Shown here one piece after another: positions 36,621 to 46,817 of a DNA stretch of 55,492 nt. The notes beneath the pieces are model-generated. The model was not told where the DNA came from. It made no database searches and worked only from the letters and a program-made list of their open reading frames with translations. Within the stretch, counting starts at the first letter, position 1, and the number at the start of each line of letters is the position of its first letter. The stretch comes from Psychromonas arctica DSM 14288 (GTDB lineage Bacteria > Pseudomonadota > Gammaproteobacteria > Enterobacterales > Psychromonadaceae): the NCBI RefSeq assembly GCF_000482725.1, contig NZ_KI519479.1:198434-253925 (forward strand), in the 5' to 3' direction. The translations under genes and the position numbers were made by a program.

Positions 36621-38870
36621 GTGAGTCTATTTAATCTAAAAACATGGGTACACTATTATGTTTCGCTATTGAAACGTCTTGGTCCAATAAAATTTAGCAT
36701 GTTACTAGCCTTTGCGATTATTTTAGGTGATGCCTGTATTCAAATTATCATTGCACATCTGTTTTCTGAATCACTCGACATGGCCGATATTTATCGGTCT
36801 GTTATGTTAGGTTTATTGATCACACCTTGGGCAGTTTATTTTTTAACGGTAGTGGTTGATGATTTAGATAATGCGCGTCAACGTTTAGCAATGACTGTCG
36901 ATAAATTAGAGAAAATATCACAGCGAGACAAAGCTAAAACACACTTGTTAGAAAATGAGATTGTAGATCATCAAAAAACACAGCTGCAATTGCGCGAAGG
37001 GAAAAACTTACTACAATCTTTTTTTGATACCTCACCTGACTTGATTTTTCATCGGGATTTAGTGCAACGGTTTGTCAGTTGTAACAAAGCAATGGAAGAG
37101 ATCTCAGGTAAAACAGAAGCTGAATTAATTGGTTTAGTGCCTGCCGATATCTATTCTGATGAGTATGCTCAGTCAGTTTCATTAAGGCATAAAAAAGTGA
37201 TTGAAACTCACCTTGAGCAGATCCACGAAACGTGGTTGGAATATCCAAATGGGCGCATGGCCTATTTTGAAATTCGTGCGTTACCCTTATTTAATAGCCA
37301 ACGCGAATGTGTTGGTTTAATTGGTTTTGGCCGAGATATTACTGAACGTAAAAAACACCAAGAATTTTTAGAAAAAGCCAGTCGCGATAAAACTACCTTT
37401 ATTTCAACTATTAGTCATGAGTTGCGAACGCCTCTCAATGGTATCGTTGGCTTAAGTCGCATGTTATTAGATGAAAACTTTAATAAAGAACAGACTCAAT
37501 ACCTTAAAACCATTCATATGAGTGCTATCACGCTAGGGAATATATTCAATGATATTGTCGACCTGGATAAGTTAGATAGACGACGCCTTAATTTAGTTAA
37601 TGACTGTATTAATGTAGATGATTTCATCAATGATTTACAAAGCCTTGCATATATTCAAACGGAACAAAAGAAATTAACTCTAATCTTCAAACAAGAAGGG
37701 GAATTACCTAAATGCATTAACTCTGATGGTACCCGTTTACGACAAGTACTATGGAACTTAATCACTAATGCCGTTAAGTTTACCGTTCAAGGTGAAGTGA
37801 CTATACGCTGTAGCAGTTTTATAGAAGATCAAAAAACATGGTTAAATTTTGAAGTCGAAGATACTGGCGTCGGTATTCCAAAAGATAAGTTAGACAAAAT
37901 ATTCGCCATGTACTATCAAGTTCAAGGCGAGCGCCATGCAACGGGAACGGGTATCGGTTTGTCGGTTTCAAGCCAAATTGCGAAAGCAATGAATGGACGT
38001 TTAACCGTAAGCAGTGAATTAGGGAAAGGCAGTACATTCACTCTCAGTTTACCGACGGTATGCGTTGCGGCATCAAAAAAAGAGTCAACCTTCCAGGTGC
38101 CGATTTTGTCTATCCTACTGGTAGAGGATATAGAGTTGAATATCTTAGTTGCAAGGGCCTTATTAGAAAAGCAAGGCCATCATGTTGACGTCGCAATGGA
38201 TGGACAGCAAGCGCTCGATAAGGTGGCCAATAAAGAATTTCAGCTGATCTTGATGGATATACAATTGCCGGATATGAATGGTTATGAGGTGACACAACGC
38301 CTGCGTGAAACGTATTCTAAATTACCGCCAATTGTTGCCTTAACCGCAAATGTTTTTTCCGATACACAGCAATTTATTGAAAAAGGCTTGGATGATGCAA
38401 TTGGTAAACCCTTAAGTTTGCCTTTATTTAATAGCATGTTGGAACGCCACTTTAGTGACCAAAGTGAAGTGGTTACTAATCTCATTAATGTGCAGCCTGC
38501 GATACAGAAAGAACCTAAAGTTGATTTGTTTAATGAACAAATGCTGAAAGAGTTGATGGAGTTTTTACCAACGTCAGTGATGTTAGATAACGTCTCCTTA
38601 TTTGAGACGATGATGCCTGAATATTTGTCTATTCTAGAAAGTCATATGGTGGCAAAAAATGAAAAGGGGATCGCTTCTCAATCACATAAAATTAAAGGTG
38701 CTGCTGCTTCCGTAGGGTTGTTACGTATTCAGAAGTTAGCGCAAAAAATGCAATCGCCAGAGTTACCGGCTTGGTGGGATAATATTGATGATTGGCACGA
38801 GTTGATCAAAGTAGGTTATCTTGAAGACGTGAAAAAATTGAGAAAATGGATTGTTGCCAATAGCGGATAA
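36621..38870 (+). CDS. arcB: Aerobic respiration control hybrid sensor kinase ArcB
   Basis: A 749-residue tripartite sensor kinase that, under low oxygen, phosphorylates ArcA. It starts with GTG 36621 behind GAGG. Two transmembrane helices (about 25-50 and 58-80) are followed by a leucine-zipper-like helix, a PAS domain (about 130-245), HisKA with H266 (TISHELRTPLNGI), an ATPase domain, a receiver with D546 (LILMDIQLPDMNG) and an HPt domain with H689 (SHKIKGAA). These map to E. coli H292, D576 and H717 by a near-constant offset. PAS Cys154 matches E. coli C180, but C241 is replaced by Tyr215. Confidence 0.96.
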   Translation: MSLFNLKTWVHYYVSLLKRLGPIKFSMLLAFAIILGDACIQIIIAHLFSESLDMADIYRSVMLGLLITPWAVYFLTVVVDDLDNARQRLAMTVDKLEKISQRDKAKTHLLENEIVDHQKTQLQLREGKNLLQSFFDTSPDLIFHRDLVQRFVSCNKAMEEISGKTEAELIGLVPADIYSDEYAQSVSLRHKKVIETHLEQIHETWLEYPNGRMAYFEIRALPLFNSQRECVGLIGFGRDITERKKHQEFLEKASRDKTTFISTISHELRTPLNGIVGLSRMLLDENFNKEQTQYLKTIHMSAITLGNIFNDIVDLDKLDRRRLNLVNDCINVDDFINDLQSLAYIQTEQKKLTLIFKQEGELPKCINSDGTRLRQVLWNLITNAVKFTVQGEVTIRCSSFIEDQKTWLNFEVEDTGVGIPKDKLDKIFAMYYQVQGERHATGTGIGLSVSSQIAKAMNGRLTVSSELGKGSTFTLSLPTVCVAASKKESTFQVPILSILLVEDIELNILVARALLEKQGHHVDVAMDGQQALDKVANKEFQLILMDIQLPDMNGYEVTQRLRETYSKLPPIVALTANVFSDTQQFIEKGLDDAIGKPLSLPLFNSMLERHFSDQSEVVTNLINVQPAIQKEPKVDLFNEQMLKELMEFLPTSVMLDNVSLFETMMPEYLSILESHMVAKNEKGIASQSHKIKGAAASVGLLRIQKLAQKMQSPELPAWWDNIDDWHELIKVGYLEDVKKLRKWIVANSG

Positions 38871-38981
38871 TATTCGTGTCGCGCAGGACTGAAGGCGTTT
38901 AAATCGGTATAAGAAACGAGTTTGTTTTTAATTGGTAGGTCGCTAAGGTTGATAAAACCAGGTAGATATACTGTAAATAAT

Positions 38982-39010
38982 TAAGAAGGCCAGTAAAACT
39001 GGCCTTCTTA
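38982..39010. terminator. Terminator between convergent arcB and arcA
   Basis: TAAGAAGGCCAG-TAAA-ACTGGCCTTCTTA is a long, near-perfect stem with a TTTT run after it; probably works in both directions. Confidence 0.85.
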
Positions 39011-39090
39011 GTTTTAATCAACATGTAGATAACGATTTCTGTTTTGTTTACTTTAGATTCGTACTACATTGGATTTATAACTTCAGGAGG

Positions 39091-39807
39091 TTATTCTAAT
39101 TCACCACAAAAGCGGTAACCTTCACCGTGGATCGTGGAAATGATTTCTGCTGATTCTGGAACGGTTTCAAAGTGTTTACGAATACGACGGATGGTGACAT
39201 CTACTGTACGGTCATGTGCTTTTAATTCTCGTCCTGTCATTTTCATTAATAGATCCGCACGAGTTTGTATTTTCCCTGGGTTTTCAATGAAATGTAAAAT
39301 TGCTCGGAACTCACTACGTGGTAGTTTGAACACTTCACCATGAGGGCTAATCAATGAGCGACTATCTATCTCTAGTGTCCAACCACTGAATTTATAATGT
39401 TCAACCTTTTGGCGCACCTGCTCAAAATACAAGGTATCTTGCATGGTACGTGTTAATAAGTTGCGTGCTCTAATGGTCAATTCACGCGGATTAAAGGGTT
39501 TAGTAATATAATCATCCGCGCCAATTTCTAAACCAAGGATCTTATCTACTTCGTTGTCACGACCGGTTAAGAAAATAAGGGCAATATTTTTATGCTCACG
39601 TATCTCTCTTGCTAATAAAAGCCCATTTTTACCTGGTAAATTAATATCCATGATAATCAGGTTTATTTCATTTTGCTCTAATACTTGGTGCATTTCAGTA
39701 CCGTCATTAGCTTCAAATACTTGATAACCTTCGGCTTCAAAAACGCTTTTTAATGTACTTCTTGTTACTAACTCATCTTCTACAACTAAAATGTTAGCGC
39801 TAGACAT
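39091..39807 (-). CDS. arcA: Two-component response regulator ArcA
   Basis: A 238-residue OmpR-type regulator that represses respiratory and TCA-cycle genes when phosphorylated. The receiver has the acidic pair E10-D11 and phospho-acceptor D54 ([11 protein letters not shown]), and the DNA-binding domain has [13 protein letters not shown] and [17 protein letters not shown]. It is nearly colinear with E. coli ArcA. It lies convergent to its partner arcB, about 220 nt away, and just upstream of the divergent thr operon, the order arcA-thr being shared with enterics. Confidence 0.97.
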   Translation of the reverse strand: MSSANILVVEDELVTRSTLKSVFEAEGYQVFEANDGTEMHQVLEQNEINLIIMDINLPGKNGLLLAREIREHKNIALIFLTGRDNEVDKILGLEIGADDYITKPFNPRELTIRARNLLTRTMQDTLYFEQVRQKVEHYKFSGWTLEIDSRSLISPHGEVFKLPRSEFRAILHFIENPGKIQTRADLLMKMTGRELKAHDRTVDVTIRRIRKHFETVPESAEIISTIHGEGYRFCGELE

Positions 39808-40119
39808 GAATTGACTCCTATAAAAATTAATAATGCTTTGCTCAACCTGTGCGGGATAATATTAGGTTGAGTGAAACTGTCATGGCACGCAGAATTTCGG
39901 CCGTTTTTAAACAATTAATCATGCTAAATTCTATGCAGTTTAAAAAGTCTCAGTTTTCAGTGCTTAAAGTGTAATTACTTAACATATAGATAACAACTTA
40001 TTATGGATTTAAACAAGCGTTTTACCTTGTCTATTTGATATTTATCAAGTCACAGAGGGGGGGAATTAACATTTTGTTATTTGTTATGCTAATTAATTGC
40101 AAGCTAGATCGGTTGTTTG
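39808..40119. other. Divergent region arcA/thr operon
   Basis: About 310 nt without a gene. AT-rich; must carry the arcA promoter. No regulator site is clear. Confidence 0.45.
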
Positions 40120-40148
40120 TTCCAGTACGCATTAAGCTTTGATATAAT
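40120..40148 (+). promoter_or_regulatory. Candidate promoter of the thr leader
   Basis: A consensus -10 TATAAT at 40143-40148 stands 17 nt after a weak -35 (TTCCAG). It would start a leader RNA of about 180 nt that includes both hairpins before thrA. Confidence 0.4.
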
Positions 40149-40224
40149 CTCATCATAAATTTAATTAATAATGAAACTATTAACACACATGTATTTTATT
40201 TTATTTTATCCGTTCAAACCGAAG

Positions 40225-40253
40225 AAAGCTGCGCTTAGTTCGCAGCTTTTTTT
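40225..40253 (+). terminator. First hairpin with T run in the thr leader
   Basis: AAAGCTGCG (40225-40233) pairs with CGCAGCTTT (40241-40249), followed by more T. It has full terminator form though it lies inside the presumed leader. Confidence 0.7.
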
Positions 40254-40286
40254 GCTATTTGTAAAAAAGAAAATCTATACATTCAT

Positions 40287-40314
40287 AAAACCCGCTATTG
40301 AAAGCGGGTTTTTT
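40287..40314 (+). terminator. Second hairpin, probable thr attenuator
   Basis: AAAACCCGCT (40287-40296) pairs with AGCGGGTTTT (40303-40312), then T. It ends 22 nt before the thrA start and looks much like the E. coli thr attenuator stem (CCCGCTATTG). No Thr/Ile-rich leader peptide is evident upstream. Confidence 0.75.
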
Positions 40315-40336
40315 CGTATTAAAGCAGGGAGGTACG

Positions 40337-42799
40337 ATGCGCGTACTTAAATTTGGCGGCACTTCATTAGCAAATGCTCAACGTTTCAATCAGGTGGCTG
40401 ATATTGTTATTAACAATCAGCAACAGTCTCAAATCGCTCTTGTATTATCAGCGCCTTCAGGGGTGACCAATAACTTGGTAGCGGTAGTAGAAAAAACCAG
40501 CCAAGGATTGTCTGCTGATGAGCATTTAATTGCAATTCAAAAAATCTTCTCTGAGCTCATTAAAGGCCTAAAAGAAACCTACGCTGAATTAGCTGACGAT
40601 CTATTACGTAATACCTTTGAAAATGAAATTGCTGAGTTAAGTAATTTATTAGAAGGCGTGCGTTTGTTAGGTCAATGTCCGGCGAGCATCGAAGCACGCA
40701 TTTTAAGTAAAGGTGAAGTGTTAAGTGTTGCTTGTATGAAGCAACTTCTTATTGCTAAAGGCCAAGATGTTGAAGTGATTGTGCCTCAGCAAAAGTTAAT
40801 CTCTTTTAAAGGTGGTTATTTAGAAGCACAAATAGACATTAAAACATCACGCAAATTATTAGCACAAGATGCGATTGTTGCTAATGCTATCTATTTAATG
40901 CCGGGCTTTACAGCAGGTAATGAAGAAGGTGAAACATTAGTTTTAGGACGTAATGGTTCAGATTATTCAGCTGCGGTTTTAGCGGCTTGTTTAAAAGCAG
41001 AATGCTGTGAAATATGGACCGATGTTGATGGCGTATATAGCTGTGACCCACGTTTAGTTAAAGATGCAAAATTACTTACATCGTTAAGCTACGCTGAAGC
41101 CATGGAGCTTTCTTATTTTGGCGCCAAAGTATTGCATCCAAAAACTATCGCTCCGATTGCGCAGCACCATATTCCTTGTCTTATTAAAAATACACATAAT
41201 CCTCAAGCGGAAGGTACCTTGATTAGTGCACAAAAAAGTGATCAGAAGTTACGTGTAAAAGGCATTTCAGATCTTAAAGGGCTGAGTATGCTAAGTATTT
41301 CAGGCCCTGGTATGAAAGGTATTGTTGGCATGGCCGGTCGTATCTTCTCGACTGTTTCTCGTGCGGGTGTTTCGATTATTTTAATCACACAATCTTCATC
41401 GGAATACAGTTTAAGCTTCTGTATCTATTCAAACGATACACAACAGGCGATTGATGCGTTAGTAGAAGAATTTAGCCTAGAGTTTGAAAATAATTTACTA
41501 GAAGAAATCGATGTCATTGACAAGCAAGCCATTATTTCGCTTGTTGGCGATGGCATGAAAAAAGAAAAGGGCGTTGCCGCGCGTTTTCTAACTGCACTGA
41601 CCGATGCATCTATTAATGTGACAGCGATTGCACAGGGGTCTTCTGAGCGTTCTATCTCTGCTGTTGTTTCTGAGAAAAAAGCCAATGAAGCAGTGATCGC
41701 ATGTCATCACAGTTTCTTTAGCAGTACGCAATTTATAGACTTATTTGTGATTGGTTGTGGTGGTGTTGGTGGTGCGTTAATCGATCAAATTCATCGTCAA
41801 CAAACCTATTTAGCAGAGCGCAATATAGCGATTCGAGTCTGTGGTGTGGTGAATAGCCGTGCAATGTTATTGGATGTTCATGGTGTTGATCTAAACAACT
41901 GGCGCGATTTATTAAAAGATGCCACTGAAGAGTTATCGCTAGTGGCGATGAAAAACCTCGTTAATGGTTCGCATATCATTAATCCTGTGATTGTTGATTG
42001 TACTAGTAATGATGGTATTGCAGCGCGTTATGTTGACTTTTTAGGCGCAGGTTTCCACGTAGTCACTGCCAATAAAAAAGCTAACACAAGTAGCATGGAT
42101 TACTACCATCAATTACGTTTAACTGCGTTAATGAAACGTCGTAAGTTTTTATATGACACTAACGTGGGTGCTGGTCTACCGGTGATTGAAAATATACAAA
42201 ACCTATTCAACGCAGGCGACCGTTTAGTTAAATTTAATGGTATTTTATCTGGCTCTTTATCGTTCATCTTTGGCAAGTTAGATGATGGGAAATCATTTTC
42301 AGATGTCACCTCTGAAGCCCGTAATCTTGGTTTCACTGAACCTGATCCTCGTGATGATTTAAGTGGTACAGACGTTGCTCGTAAGTTACTTATTTTAGCG
42401 CGTGAATCGGGCATGAACATCAACTTAGATGATGTTGAAGTTGAACAAGCATTGCCGCCTGGTTTTGATGATACAGGAACGGCTGATGAATTTATGGCAC
42501 GTTTGCCAGAAGCAGATCAGTACTTCAAACAGTTGCAAGATAAAGCCAATGAAGAAGGTAAAGTATTACGTTATATTGGCAGTATTGAAGATGGAAAATG
42601 TAAATGTAGTATTATGGCTGTGGATGAAAACGATCCATTGAATAAAGTAAAAGATGGCGAAAATGCACTCGCATTTTATAGTCAATATTACCAACCTATC
42701 CCGTTAGTATTACGCGGTTATGGTGCTGGTACGGAAGTGACAGCCGCTGGTGTGTTTGCTGATGTACTTCGCACATTGAACTGGAAACAGGAGTTCTAG
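40337..42799 (+). CDS. thrA: Bifunctional aspartokinase I / homoserine dehydrogenase I
   Basis: An 820-residue enzyme, the same length as E. coli ThrA. It makes aspartyl phosphate and reduces aspartate semialdehyde to homoserine. The kinase domain opens with [13 protein letters not shown] regulatory domains lie at about 310-460, where threonine feedback would act; the dehydrogenase has a [13 protein letters not shown] nucleotide loop (about 475) and [18 protein letters not shown] start it at ATG 40337 behind GGGAGG; the in-frame upstream TTG at 40298 lies inside the attenuator. First gene of thrABC. Confidence 0.97.
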   Translation: MRVLKFGGTSLANAQRFNQVADIVINNQQQSQIALVLSAPSGVTNNLVAVVEKTSQGLSADEHLIAIQKIFSELIKGLKETYAELADDLLRNTFENEIAELSNLLEGVRLLGQCPASIEARILSKGEVLSVACMKQLLIAKGQDVEVIVPQQKLISFKGGYLEAQIDIKTSRKLLAQDAIVANAIYLMPGFTAGNEEGETLVLGRNGSDYSAAVLAACLKAECCEIWTDVDGVYSCDPRLVKDAKLLTSLSYAEAMELSYFGAKVLHPKTIAPIAQHHIPCLIKNTHNPQAEGTLISAQKSDQKLRVKGISDLKGLSMLSISGPGMKGIVGMAGRIFSTVSRAGVSIILITQSSSEYSLSFCIYSNDTQQAIDALVEEFSLEFENNLLEEIDVIDKQAIISLVGDGMKKEKGVAARFLTALTDASINVTAIAQGSSERSISAVVSEKKANEAVIACHHSFFSSTQFIDLFVIGCGGVGGALIDQIHRQQTYLAERNIAIRVCGVVNSRAMLLDVHGVDLNNWRDLLKDATEELSLVAMKNLVNGSHIINPVIVDCTSNDGIAARYVDFLGAGFHVVTANKKANTSSMDYYHQLRLTALMKRRKFLYDTNVGAGLPVIENIQNLFNAGDRLVKFNGILSGSLSFIFGKLDDGKSFSDVTSEARNLGFTEPDPRDDLSGTDVARKLLILARESGMNINLDDVEVEQALPPGFDDTGTADEFMARLPEADQYFKQLQDKANEEGKVLRYIGSIEDGKCKCSIMAVDENDPLNKVKDGENALAFYSQYYQPIPLVLRGYGAGTEVTAAGVFADVLRTLNWKQEF

Positions 42800-42800
42800 C

Positions 42801-42893
42801 ATGGTTGCAATTTTTGCTGCTATAAAACAATTTAAAAATACTTGCGTAATGTGTATTACGAACAGTATTCAAATTCAGAAACAGGGGTTTTAA
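42801..42893 (+). CDS. Possible 30-residue protein between thrA and thrB
   Basis: An ATG two codons' space after the thrA stop (42797-42799) with CAGGAG 8 nt upstream opens a 30-codon frame ([30 protein letters not shown]) that ends two bases before thrB. It fills the gap exactly, so ribosomes could pass from thrA to thrB through it. Product unknown; it may be only a coupling device or chance. Confidence 0.35.
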   Translation: MVAIFAAIKQFKNTCVMCITNSIQIQKQGF

Positions 42894-42894
42894 T

Positions 42895-43851
42895 ATGTCT
42901 ATTGTTGTTTATGCACCGGCCTCAACGGCGAATGTAAGTGTGGGATTTGACGTATTAGGTGGTGCATTAACTCCTATTGACGGTTCTCCATTAGGTGACC
43001 GCGTTAAGATCACTAAAGGTGATTATGGGTTTTCATTACAATGTGTTGGCCCTTATGCACATAAATTACCCGATGATTCTAAGAGTAATATTGTTTATGA
43101 CTGTTATTTAGCTTACCAAACAGAGCTGGCAAAACTGCATAAAGAAATATTACCGGTGTCATTGACGTTAGAAAAAAATCTACCAGTGGGTAGTGGTTTA
43201 GGGTCTAGTTCAAGCTCTATAGTCGCTGCGTTAGAAGCGCTAAATGCATGGCATGATTATCTATTAGATGAGCATGTGATGTTAACTATTATGGGTGAAA
43301 TGGAAGGTAAAATTAGTGGCAGTGTGCATTATGACAATGTTGCTCCTTGTTACCTTGGTGGTATGCAATTGATGATTAATGAAGGGGGAGTTATTAGCCA
43401 GACGATTCCTTCATTTAAAGAGTGGTATTGGGTGGTTGCTTATCCTGGTATTACTATTTCAACTGCCGCGGCACGTGACATATTACCATCGCAATATCGT
43501 TTGTCTGATGCCTTGACTTATGGCCGTCGATTGGGTGCATTTGTGCATGCTTGTCATAGTGAACAACCCGCATTAGCAGCGTTAATGCTGAATGACGTGA
43601 TTGCTGAACCTTATCGTTCTCAATTGATTCCAGGCTTTGATCAAGCGCGTTTATTTGCACAACAAAGTGGTGCACTGGCGATGGGGATCTCTGGCTCTGG
43701 TCCAACGGTATTTGCAGTGATGAGTGATTTGTCACAAGCAGAATTATTAAAAACTTGGTTAACAGAAAATTTCCTTCAAAATGAAGAGGGCTTCTGTCAT
43801 ATTTGTCACCTTGATGAACAAGGTGCACGCGTGTTAGGAAAAGAATTATGA
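42895..43851 (+). CDS. thrB: Homoserine kinase
   Basis: A 318-residue GHMP-family kinase phosphorylating homoserine. Landmarks are [20 protein letters not shown], the ATP loop [20 protein letters not shown], and [11 protein letters not shown] near the C-terminus. Its stop overlaps the thrC start (ATGA), so the two are translationally coupled. Confidence 0.97.
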   Translation: MSIVVYAPASTANVSVGFDVLGGALTPIDGSPLGDRVKITKGDYGFSLQCVGPYAHKLPDDSKSNIVYDCYLAYQTELAKLHKEILPVSLTLEKNLPVGSGLGSSSSSIVAALEALNAWHDYLLDEHVMLTIMGEMEGKISGSVHYDNVAPCYLGGMQLMINEGGVISQTIPSFKEWYWVVAYPGITISTAAARDILPSQYRLSDALTYGRRLGAFVHACHSEQPALAALMLNDVIAEPYRSQLIPGFDQARLFAQQSGALAMGISGSGPTVFAVMSDLSQAELLKTWLTENFLQNEEGFCHICHLDEQGARVLGKEL

Positions 43852-45125
43852 ATTTATACAACATTAAAGACAACAGCGAACAAGTCAGCTTTCAACAGGC
43901 TGTTAAACAAGGGTTAGGGCGCGGCCAAGGCTTATTTTTCCCTGAGACTATTGTTCCATTAGACAATATCGATTCGTTACTAGAAATGAATTTAGTAGAT
44001 CGCTCAACTGAAATTTTATCGCATTTAATTGGTGATGAACTAAGCAAGCAAGCTGTTTATGAAATCGTATCTAATGCTTTTACTTTTCCTGCTCCAGTTA
44101 AAAAAGTCACTGAAAACATTAATGCATTAGAGCTATTTCATGGGCCTACGTTAGCCTTTAAAGATTTTGGTGGCCGTTTCATGGCGCAGTGTTTAGCGCA
44201 ATTCAAAGACGATGGAAAAATCACTATTTTAACCGCCACATCAGGTGATACTGGCGCTGCTGTTGCGCATGCTTTTTACGGCATGGAAAATATTAATGTT
44301 GTTATCCTTTATCCAAAAGGAAAAATTAGCCCATTACAAGAAAAATTATTTTGTACATTAGGTGGCAATATCACAACGGTTGCGATTGAAGGTGACTTTG
44401 ATGATTGTCAGACGATGGTTAAACAAGCATTTGATGACCAAGAGTTAAAACAAGCAGTGGGTTTAAACTCTGCAAACTCAATTAATATTAGTCGTCTTGT
44501 TGCACAAATTTGTTACTACTTTGAAGCTTTTGCACAATTATCTGTTGAACAACGTGATAACTTGGTGGTTTCGGTACCGAGTGGTAATTTTGGTGATTTA
44601 ACGGCGGGGCTATTAGCTAAAGCGTTGGGATTACCGATTAAACGTTTTATTGCTGCAACCAATGAAAATGATACGGTGCCTCGTTATTTACAAGAAGGCA
44701 CATGGGCACCGAAAAAGACTGTAGCAACACTTTCAAATGCGATGGATGTGAGTGCGCCAAATAACTGGCCACGTATTGAAGAGCTATTTAAAGTTAAAGG
44801 CTGGTCATTAACGGAACTAGGTTATGGCAAGCTGTCGGATCAAGAAACAAAAGACACCTTGATCGAAATGGATAAACTAGGTTATTTATGTGAGCCACAT
44901 GGCGCAATTGCTTATCATGAGTTGACGAAACAGCTTAAAGATAACGAAACTGGTTTGTTCTTATGTACAGCGCATCCTGCTAAGTTTAAAGAAAGTGTTG
45001 AAGATATTTTAGGGCGTGACATTTTCATTCCTGAAGAATTAGCATCACGTGCAGAATTGCCTCTATTATCAAAAGAGTTCCCTGTTGATTTTGCAAAAGT
45101 ACGTGAATTACTCATGGCTTTATAA
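43848..45125 (+). CDS. thrC: Threonine synthase
   Basis: A 425-residue PLP enzyme making threonine from O-phosphohomoserine. [20 protein letters not shown] holds the PLP-binding Lys; [17 protein letters not shown] and [20 protein letters not shown] are the phosphate and cofactor loops. It ends the operon and is followed by a strong terminator. Confidence 0.97.
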   Translation: MNLYNIKDNSEQVSFQQAVKQGLGRGQGLFFPETIVPLDNIDSLLEMNLVDRSTEILSHLIGDELSKQAVYEIVSNAFTFPAPVKKVTENINALELFHGPTLAFKDFGGRFMAQCLAQFKDDGKITILTATSGDTGAAVAHAFYGMENINVVILYPKGKISPLQEKLFCTLGGNITTVAIEGDFDDCQTMVKQAFDDQELKQAVGLNSANSINISRLVAQICYYFEAFAQLSVEQRDNLVVSVPSGNFGDLTAGLLAKALGLPIKRFIAATNENDTVPRYLQEGTWAPKKTVATLSNAMDVSAPNNWPRIEELFKVKGWSLTELGYGKLSDQETKDTLIEMDKLGYLCEPHGAIAYHELTKQLKDNETGLFLCTAHPAKFKESVEDILGRDIFIPEELASRAELPLLSKEFPVDFAKVRELLMAL

Positions 45126-45152
45126 GCTTCAACTACTTTTTAAATAATAAAC

Positions 45153-45177
45153 AAGGGCGTATTACACGCCCTTTTTT
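45153..45177 (+). terminator. Terminator of the thr operon
   Basis: AAGGGCGT-ATT-ACACGCCCTTTTTT is a compact G+C stem with a T run, directly before tesB. Confidence 0.85.
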
Positions 45178-45188
45178 GGGAGTTAAAA

Positions 45189-46088
45189 ATGGGTAAAGTA
45201 TTAAACGATCTGTTAAAGCAATTAAGTTTAGAAAAGCTAGAAGAAAATTTGTTTCGTGGTGATAGCCAAGATTTAGGGTTTGGCGCAGTATTTGGTGGTC
45301 AAGTCATGGGACAAGCGATTTCTGCGGCTAAAGAAACCGTTAAAAAAGAGCAGCAAGTCCACTCTTTTCACTCTTATTTTTTACGTCCAGGTAAAACAGA
45401 TCGGGCTATTGTTTACGATGTAGAAAGAATTCGCGACGGTAATTCGCTTTCTGCAAGGCGAATCAAGGCGATTCAAAATGGTAAGCCTATTTTTTATATG
45501 ACCGCTTCATTTAAAGCACCTGAAAAGGGCTTTGAGCATCAAGATGAGATGCCTGAAGCACCTGCACCAGAAGATCTTATTTCTGAGCAAGAGATGGCTT
45601 TATTACATTCTGATCTATTACCAGCTTCTATTCGTGACAAACTGGTTGCTGAAAAACCGATAGAAATGCGACCGGTGACATTAATTAACCCTGTTGAACC
45701 AGAAATTGAACCTGCTACCCGTTTAGTGTGGTTTAAAGCTAATGGGCGTATGCCAGATGACCTGCGTGTGCATCGCTATTTATTGGCTTATGCTTCTGAC
45801 TTCAATTTTTTACCTACCGCTCTACAACCACACGGTGTTTCTTTCTTCACTGAAGGCATGCAAGTGGTCACTATTGACCATTCTATGTGGTTCCATCATG
45901 ATTTCCGTTTAGATGAGTGGTTACTGTATTCTGTAGAAAGTTCAGTTGCATCCGATGGCCGTGGTTTAGTGTCAGGCAAGTTTTTTACGCGAGATGGTAA
46001 ATTGGTTGCATCCTCTATTCAAGAAGGGTTGATTCGTCAGCGTCGTAAAGCAAAAATAGAAGCAAAGCCAGAAACGAGTGAGAAATAG
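45189..46088 (+). CDS. tesB: Acyl-CoA thioesterase II
   Basis: A 299-residue double-hotdog thioesterase that hydrolyses medium- and long-chain acyl-CoA. Landmarks are [28 protein letters not shown], and the second half [20 protein letters not shown] with the catalytic Asp, then [17 protein letters not shown] Lys/Glu-rich C-terminal tail makes it somewhat longer than E. coli TesB. GGGAG lies before the ATG. No clear terminator follows. Confidence 0.95.
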   Translation: MGKVLNDLLKQLSLEKLEENLFRGDSQDLGFGAVFGGQVMGQAISAAKETVKKEQQVHSFHSYFLRPGKTDRAIVYDVERIRDGNSLSARRIKAIQNGKPIFYMTASFKAPEKGFEHQDEMPEAPAPEDLISEQEMALLHSDLLPASIRDKLVAEKPIEMRPVTLINPVEPEIEPATRLVWFKANGRMPDDLRVHRYLLAYASDFNFLPTALQPHGVSFFTEGMQVVTIDHSMWFHHDFRLDEWLLYSVESSVASDGRGLVSGKFFTRDGKLVASSIQEGLIRQRRKAKIEAKPETSEK

Positions 46089-46317
46089 TATTTTTGTGAA
46101 AAATTTGCTATGAGAAAAAGGGCACGACGAGAAAAAGTATGACGACGAGAAGAATGGTTATTGTGGATCGTTATTTATCAATAACTGTTTTGAATCTCAA
46201 CTAGAAAGTCACTTTGATATGGTTGTTTTGAAAGGGAATCTCTTTCGAATATAGCCAAATTGGGAGTGGTTGCTTTGAATCAAAATGACCAATATGCCGG
46301 AGCAATATTGAAAAAAT

Positions 46318-46393
46318 TGGTGGAGCTATGCGGGATCGAACCGCAGACCTCCTGCGTGCAAGGCAGGCGCTCTCCCAGCTGAGCTATAGCCCC
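46318..46393 (-). tRNA. tRNA-Ala (TGC)
   Basis: The reverse strand folds as a 76-nt tRNA with anticodon TGC in the loop CTTGCAC, acceptor GGGGCTA/TAGCTCC with the G3-T70 wobble required by alanyl-tRNA synthetase, and an encoded CCA. It is isolated rather than inside an rRNA operon spacer. Confidence 0.95.
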
Positions 46394-46817
46394 ACTATAG
46401 TGCGTTATCAATCACGCAGTGGATGTTTTAGTAGGTTGGGAACTCTATTTACTAAATCAGAGCGGATTGTATTCGTCCTGATTTTAGTTGTCAATTTCAA
46501 ATAAGCGAAAAGTACTGATTAGGTTCAATTATTTACTCGCTGATCCATATTCATCTTCTCATTTTAATATATACCCGTTACCAATCGAGATGCTTGATGT
46601 AGATTGCTTAAAGCTAACCGAACTTTAATTTTTATTAAGTTGAGTACGCTTAACGAGTACTCAATGAGCTGTAGCGAGCCTTTTTAGCTTACTGACTCGC
46701 TTTATATTCTTTTACTTCAGAGTTTAATAAGTAAATTCAGCGCTGAATAATAAAAGATCAGCTTGAATAATCTCAGATGCTTTAACACAGAAGTTTATAA
46801 AGGCAGCAATGCCGTCT
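46394..46817. other. Intergenic with one end of a dispersed repeat
   Basis: About 420 nt. From 46570, TATACCCGTTACCAATCGAG followed by ATGCTT matches, with a few changes, the reverse complement of the right end of the MITE-like repeat at 54098-54268. No second end was found, so this copy looks one-sided. Also holds a GAGTACgcttaacGAGTACTC stretch near 46645. Confidence 0.5.
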
